10,541 nt of DNA from Pseudomonadales bacterium (GTDB lineage Bacteria; Pseudomonadota; Gammaproteobacteria; Pseudomonadales; Azotimanducaceae). Under the pieces are notes generated by a model, which saw only the letters and a list, made by a program, of their open reading frames with translations, was not told the origin of the DNA and searched no databases. The stretch spans positions 1 to 10,541 of the forward strand of contig JAKUTI010000085.1 in the NCBI GenBank assembly GCA_022448765.1. Reading direction: 5' to 3'. Below, piece after piece: positions 6,511-10,541 of the stretch (its first letter is position 1; every line of letters begins with the position of its first letter). The position numbers and the translations under genes are program-made.

Positions 6511-8094
6511 CTAGAACCCAGCCGCCATCCCCTCCTTTCGGTGATCCGACGCTGCGCAGTAGCCGTCGTCGAGCCGGCAAATGAGCTGAGCGCCGCCGAA
6601 AAGCCCTTCATCTTGCACGACAGCTGTCTCGTGGCCCCGTTCTTTAAGGGATTTGACGGTAATTGACGACGTGCCTTTTTCCAAGGCGAGACGGTAATCT
6701 GGGCTAACGTGCCAACGTGGAGCATCTGACGCGGCTTGAGGATTTTCGCCGTGGTCGAAAATGCGGGTAACCATTTGAACGTGGCCCTGATGCTGCATGT
6801 GGCCACCCATCACACCGAATGCCATCGCAGGGTTGCCGTCAGCTCGCGTGACGAACCCGGGGATAATTGTGTGGAACGGGCGTTTGCCACCATCCACCAT
6901 GTTTGGATGACCGGGCGTAAGCACGAAGCCGCTTCCTCTGTTCTGCATGGAAATTCCTGTGCCATCGATCACAACTCCAGAGCCGAAGCCGCGGTAGTTT
7001 GACTGGATCATCGAGACCATGCGCCCGTCGGCATCCGCAGCTGCTAAATAGACGGTGTCTGCAGAAACTGGCAACGCAATAGGTGGCAACTTTAGTGCGG
7101 TGTGTTCGGATATTGCGTTCGCTGCTCGGGCGATTGAACCCGGCTCGAGCAACTCGCCGGGAGGTACGGTCATGGCTTTCGGATCAGCGAAGTGGTCAAA
7201 CGCAGCTCTGATGGCTATTTTCATCGCCTCGACTTGGAAATGGATCCAGTCTGCCGACCCAGCTTCGATCGAATGAACGTCCAGATGTTCGAGGATGGAG
7301 AGGGCGATTTGGGCTGCGAGTCCTTGCCCGTTGGGTGGAATCTCATGAAGGACGACATTTCGGTACGGTTGGGCGATAGGGTTGGTCCACACCACGCTAT
7401 GATCGGCGAGATCGTCAAGGGTTATCGCCCCCCCTTCGTGCTGGCTCTGGCTGACAATTGCTTGGGCGAGTCGTCCGCGGTACATCGACTCCCCCTCTGT
7501 GTGTGCGATGTCCAAGAGCGTATCGACAAGGTCCGGACGTAAGAACACTTCGCCGGGATCAGGCGCTCTTCCCCGAGGCGCAAAGTGCTTTTGAAAGTTG
7601 TCGAAGTGTGTGAACGAATCAACCGACCACGACCAAATGGAAGACGTCTTGGTGCCAACTTGGAACCCGTCACGAGCGTACCGAATGGCTGGCTCAAAAA
7701 GATCTTCGAACGGCAGCTCCCCAAATTTTTTCGATAACGCGATCCACGTACTGACGGCACCTGGCACCGTGACCGAATCCCATCCTTGCGTAGGCATGTT
7801 AGGACCCTCAAAACGATCGGGGTTCCAGGCAGCCGGGGATTTCCCTGAACCGTTGATTCCGGTCAAACTGTCCCCGTCCCAGACAATGGCGAACGCGTCG
7901 CTACCGACGCCGTTCATCGCCGGTTCGACGACGGTGAGCGTGATTGCGGTTGCAATTGCCGCGTCAATCGCGTTGCCTCCACGCCTAAGCATGTCGATAC
8001 CAGCCTGAGTTGCGAGTGGTTGAGACGTTGCGACGACGTTTCGCGCGAAGACCGGTGCCCTGCGGGAGTCGTATGGAAAAGACCAGTTAAACAT
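6511..8094 (-). CDS. Gamma-glutamyltransferase family protein (YwrD-like)
   Basis: An N-terminal-nucleophile hydrolase of 527 residues, close to the family length. The N-terminal part carries MLRRGGNAIDAAIATAITLTVVEP (35-58). The autocleavage site is before Thr347 in SADTVYLAAAD, giving a large and a small subunit with Thr347 as nucleophile. The small subunit has the oxyanion-type FGVMGGHMQHQGH (426-438). Known GGTs hydrolyse or transfer the gamma-glutamyl group of glutathione and similar compounds. Here the SREMAP-type block with the substrate-binding Arg of E. coli Ggt is replaced by INGSGKSPAAW. No signal peptide is seen, which resembles the cytoplasmic YwrD-type branch with poorly known substrates; cephalosporin-acylase-like activity is another possibility. 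Start ATG 8094 is kept, although its Shine-Dalgarno is weak. It lies 59 bp after the spermidine-synthase-like gene on the same strand with no clear terminator, so it is probably the third gene of that operon. Confidence 0.88.
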   Translation of the reverse strand: MFNWSFPYDSRRAPVFARNVVATSQPLATQAGIDMLRRGGNAIDAAIATAITLTVVEPAMNGVGSDAFAIVWDGDSLTGINGSGKSPAAWNPDRFEGPNMPTQGWDSVTVPGAVSTWIALSKKFGELPFEDLFEPAIRYARDGFQVGTKTSSIWSWSVDSFTHFDNFQKHFAPRGRAPDPGEVFLRPDLVDTLLDIAHTEGESMYRGRLAQAIVSQSQHEGGAITLDDLADHSVVWTNPIAQPYRNVVLHEIPPNGQGLAAQIALSILEHLDVHSIEAGSADWIHFQVEAMKIAIRAAFDHFADPKAMTVPPGELLEPGSIARAANAISEHTALKLPPIALPVSADTVYLAAADADGRMVSMIQSNYRGFGSGVVIDGTGISMQNRGSGFVLTPGHPNMVDGGKRPFHTIIPGFVTRADGNPAMAFGVMGGHMQHQGHVQMVTRIFDHGENPQAASDAPRWHVSPDYRLALEKGTSSITVKSLKERGHETAVVQDEGLFGGAQLICRLDDGYCAASDHRKEGMAAGF

Positions 8095-8153
8095 CGTCTG
8101 ACCATACGCTCCAGCATTTGGATTTGCAGCTCAAACGGAGCACTTCGGGTTCG

Positions 8154-9056
8154 TTAGGGGCGCCGGTTACGCGTGCGCAGAAGGTTCGCGGGTGCATATT
8201 GATCCGTAAGGACGCGAGCTGCGGGATCCCAGTCGATCGTTCGATACATATGGTCGGGGTAATTGTGAATTGGAATTCGGTACGGTCGAAGGCGCTTGCG
8301 CCAGCTCTTGGCGCGAGTCTGCAACAAATCGAGCTCGGGCAAGCCGGCCATCGGTACTAAAATGATCCGATTGCTGCTCGGGTACTGCTTGAAGTTGAAA
8401 AAATCTCCAAAAACGGCCGCATACGTCACCGATTCGTGATCGTAGAGACGACTCTGGGAAAATGTGTTGGCGACCAGTGTCCCGTTCGCGCCGAGCAGCT
8501 TGCGAGTTTCCTCCAGATATTCTCGAGTCATCAAGTGTTCGGGAATGTAGTCGCCGGTGAATGCGTCGAGGAAGATTAGGTCGTATTGATCGCCGCGTAT
8601 TATCGCTCGCTTGGTAAAGATACGTCCGTCCATTTCGAACACCTTTATGCGTTCGCTGCTTTGGAAACCAAAAAATTCTCGGGCGATTCGTACAACGGCG
8701 GAGTCGATTTCAACTACGTCTACACGCACATTTGGAAAAAGGTCGTTGAGCGCGAGCGGCAAGGTCCCCCCTCCGAGACCGATCATTAGTATTCGTTGGG
8801 GATCTGGAGCCAGCAGAAGACCTGCCATCATCATTTGGGTATACGTAAACACCATCTGTCGAGGATGCTTTAGGTCGATACAGCTTTGATTGCGTTGATC
8901 CCGCCGGACGGAGAATTGAAGGCAACGGCGGGTACCCGTGTCATCAACTAGAATCGTCTGATACAAAGACTGTTCACGGTGAACAATTCGACCCTCGAGT
9001 GGGTCGCCCAGGAACAAGCCAACAACCGCAAGGAAGATCGTGGTGGATAGCTTCAT
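8154..9056 (-). CDS. Spermidine-synthase-fold protein (C-terminal half of the fused MFS/spermidine synthase type)
   Basis: 300 residues from ATG 9056, which overlaps the stop of the upstream membrane gene as ATGA; this decides the start over a GTG at 9077. A short hydrophobic segment (about 4-17, STTIFLAVVGLFLGD) may be a last membrane helix or anchor. The aminopropyltransferase-like domain follows: HPRQMVFTYTQMMM (64-77), the SAM-type loop ILMIGLGGG (89-97), the acidic VVEID (115-119), and YDLIFLDAFTGDYIPEHL (158-175). Classical spermidine synthases carry a D-S-T-D-P-type loop for the polyamine. Here only the first Asp (164) fits, as in the membrane-fused relatives whose substrates are not established. 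Spermidine synthesis is therefore not claimed. The protein is probably coupled to, and may bind, the membrane partner. Confidence 0.82.
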   Translation of the reverse strand: MKLSTTIFLAVVGLFLGDPLEGRIVHREQSLYQTILVDDTGTRRCLQFSVRRDQRNQSCIDLKHPRQMVFTYTQMMMAGLLLAPDPQRILMIGLGGGTLPLALNDLFPNVRVDVVEIDSAVVRIAREFFGFQSSERIKVFEMDGRIFTKRAIIRGDQYDLIFLDAFTGDYIPEHLMTREYLEETRKLLGANGTLVANTFSQSRLYDHESVTYAAVFGDFFNFKQYPSSNRIILVPMAGLPELDLLQTRAKSWRKRLRPYRIPIHNYPDHMYRTIDWDPAARVLTDQYAPANLLRTRNRRP

Positions 9057-9661
9057 CCTCTTCGTGCCGCCACCCACGAAACAAAGCCGAACAGTAGCAG
9101 GGCACCGGAGAGTATGAAAATGATCGTGTTCATCTGAAACCAGAGCACAAAGTAGAAGCTTGTTGCGAGGGTTCCAAGGGCGCTACCGATGGTCGAAACA
9201 AAATACAATCTACCGGCGGTGTTGCCAGCCCGATCAACGTCGACGACCAGTAAGCGAACGGCGTAAGGCGAGATCAAACCCAGAATGAAGGTGGGGAAAG
9301 CAAAAAGAATGAGCGCTGCTAGGAGCGACCCCCATCGAGGATCGGTGACAGCCTCGAAAACCGTTGCCATCAGGAATTCGTTTATCAGCGCGAGCGGGGA
9401 GAGCGTGGCCGCCGACGCAAAGAAAATGAGCGAAAAACGCTTGAGCGATGGGTTGAACAGCGATAACCAACCCCCAGTTAGGTAACCGGCTGAAAGCGCG
9501 AGCATAAACACCGTAATAACGCTCCCCCAAACGTAGATGCCGCTCCCAAAATAAGGAGCGAGCAATCGTCCACCGAGCAGTTCGAGCGACATGATCACGA
9601 AGCCGCTGGTAAACGCGAGTAAACTGACCAGCACATTTTTCCCGCGGTCTAACTCGTTCAT
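9053..9661 (-). CDS. Polytopic membrane protein (N-terminal half of the fused MFS/spermidine synthase type)
   Basis: 202 residues, very hydrophobic, with about six membrane segments near 9-29, 42-66, 76-96, 110-133, 152-173 and 177-198. It contains ELLGGRLLAPYFGSGIYVWGS (27-47), a block typical of the membrane part of fused MFS/spermidine synthase proteins, and a conserved-looking TFILGLISPYAVRLL (124-138). Transport or anchoring is inferred from the family; no substrate is known. It ends in an ATGA overlap with the spermidine-synthase-fold gene, so the two are translationally coupled. In many bacteria the two parts are one chain. It is the first gene of the minus-strand run. ATG 9661 has only a weak Shine-Dalgarno, but no better start fits the first membrane segment. 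Confidence 0.83.
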   Translation of the reverse strand: MNELDRGKNVLVSLLAFTSGFVIMSLELLGGRLLAPYFGSGIYVWGSVITVFMLALSAGYLTGGWLSLFNPSLKRFSLIFFASAATLSPLALINEFLMATVFEAVTDPRWGSLLAALILFAFPTFILGLISPYAVRLLVVDVDRAGNTAGRLYFVSTIGSALGTLATSFYFVLWFQMNTIIFILSGALLLFGFVSWVAARRG

Positions 9662-9882
9662 CGCGGACTGAATAGACTCGGCAATTGCGTTGGGATCGTA
9701 TTTTGGACATTCATGTTGGTCATGAGGTTAGGTGATGTTTTGGCGTTGAACGGAGTGTCCGCCGATTATGCTTGAGAATCCTTTCTGATTGGGCTCGTTG
9801 GAATGGTGTGCTTTTTGCTAGCGTAGCGTTCGTTTCGGGCTAGGATCAACGTTGGGCTTGGTTGAATGGGTAGGGAATAACG
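9662..9882. other. Divergent intergenic region, no gene seen
   Basis: The longest gap in the window, between the membrane gene (minus) and the luciferase-like gene (plus). It must hold promoters for both directions, but I find no hexamer pair better than a weak match. No RNA gene, terminator or long repeat is visible. AGGGA (9872-9876) is the ribosome site of the right-hand gene. Confidence 0.5.
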
Positions 9883-10541
9883 ATGGAACTTGGAGTCACG
9901 TTACGCAATATGGGCGCAGAATCAGAAGCACCAGTTATTGCCCGGTGTGCGGCTCTTGCGGAAGCGGGCGGTCTCGAATCGCTTTGGATCACAGATCATA
10001 TTGCGATCCCACCGGATGATGCCGAGGGTTCGGGTGGCCGATACGTTGACCCCTTGATTACATTGGCTTGGATTGCGGGTGCAACCAATCGCATTCTTCT
10101 CGGCACGGGTGTTCTGATCCTTCCATACCGTGGCGCTTTGATGACGGCTAAACAAGTCGCAAGTCTCCAAGAGCTGTCCCAGGGTCGAGTGCTCCTAGGG
10201 GTTGGAATCGGTTGGATGAGCGCTGAATTTCGCGCACTGGGACTGGATCGAAAGCAGCGCGGGACTATTTCCAACCAGACGCTGCAAATTCTGAACTCGT
10301 GTTTCGAAAGCGACGAGGTCGAACTCAATGACCAACGATTTCTTTTCAAGCCGAGACCGATTAAGCCGCCTGTGTTAGTTGGTGGCAAAGCGCCCCATGC
10401 TCTTCAACGGGCCGCACGGTTTGGCGATGGTTGGATTCCCATGGGTCTTGAACCGGAGCGTGTCGGCGAGCTGCGCGCTGAATACGATGGATATTGCGAG
10501 CGAGCCGGTCGTGCTTCCGGTTCCATTACCGTTATGGGGGG
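9883..10541 (+). CDS. Luciferase-like monooxygenase (LLM class flavin/F420-dependent oxidoreductase), partial at right edge
   Basis: The reading frame is open for 219 codons to the window edge, so the 3' end is missing. ATG 9883 has AGGGA 6 nt upstream. The visible part follows the TIM-barrel LLM family: LGVTLRNMG at the start, AEAGGLESLWITDHI (26-40), GGRYVDPLITLAWIAGATN (51-69), ILLGTGVLILPYR (71-83), LSQGRVLLGVGIGWMSAEF (98-116) and PPVLVGGKAPHAL (162-174). The DPLITLAWIAGAT and GVGIGW blocks resemble the group annotated as F420-dependent, but gammaproteobacterial members often use FMN, and the cofactor cannot be read here. Family enzymes oxidise or reduce varied substrates. It points away from the minus-strand operon and may start its own transcript. 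Confidence 0.87.
   Translation, partial: MELGVTLRNMGAESEAPVIARCAALAEAGGLESLWITDHIAIPPDDAEGSGGRYVDPLITLAWIAGATNRILLGTGVLILPYRGALMTAKQVASLQELSQGRVLLGVGIGWMSAEFRALGLDRKQRGTISNQTLQILNSCFESDEVELNDQRFLFKPRPIKPPVLVGGKAPHALQRAARFGDGWIPMGLEPERVGELRAEYDGYCERAGRASGSITVMG

Noticed and set aside
7422..7811. 129-codon minus-strand open frame inside the GGT-like gene
   Set aside because: It is an out-of-frame shadow of a gene with full family motifs, and its composition is rich in Arg, Ser and Leu as expected from a shifted frame.
8154..9056. Naming the gene speE
   Set aside because: The second Asp of the polyamine-binding loop is not seen, and the protein belongs to the membrane-coupled branch with unproven activity.
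9053..9077. Possible frameshift joining the membrane and spermidine-synthase genes into one broken gene
   Set aside because: The ATGA overlap and a clean start for the second protein fit two coupled genes. A frameshift is kept only as the refuting alternative in the related finding.

Overview
This is a typical piece of a gammaproteobacterial chromosome. The lineage call rests on close resemblance, judged from memory, to E. coli TusA, EpmC (EF-P hydroxylase), AlaA and MsrB. EpmC in particular is largely a gammaproteobacterial protein. Base composition is moderate, and several genes use GTG or TTG starts. I see no mobile element, CRISPR array, tRNA or rRNA. The window holds eleven genes with short gaps; the longest stretch without a gene is about 220 bp.

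Left part (1-4684). A minus-strand gene encodes an exported TPR protein ending in a TonB-C-like domain. Divergent from it is a tightly packed plus-strand run of five genes: tusA, a gamma-glutamylcyclotransferase-like gene, epmC, an FAD oxidoreductase of the L-2-hydroxyglutarate oxidase family, and an RlmI-like SAM methyltransferase. Gaps are 12 and 30 bp, with overlaps of 13 and 8 bp, so this is probably one operon. Three members point to translation: tRNA thiolation (TusA), EF-P hydroxylation (EpmC) and a probable RNA methyltransferase.

Middle (4734-6472). alaA (alanine-forming aminotransferase, minus) and msrB (methionine sulfoxide reductase, plus) are divergent across 62 bp. alaA converges on the methyltransferase gene. 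msrB converges on the next operon, with an inverted repeat over its stop codon.

Right part (6511-9661). A minus-strand run of three genes starts with a polytopic membrane protein. It overlaps by ATGA a spermidine-synthase-fold protein; together they look like a split version of the fused MFS/spermidine synthase family. A YwrD-type gamma-glutamyltransferase homologue follows 59 bp later. At the right edge a luciferase-like flavin/F420 monooxygenase gene starts at 9883 and runs off the window.

No clearly new system stands out. The most interesting points are the mixed five-gene operon, the split membrane/aminopropyltransferase pair next to a GGT homologue, and the methyltransferase that lacks the expected m5C cysteine motif.
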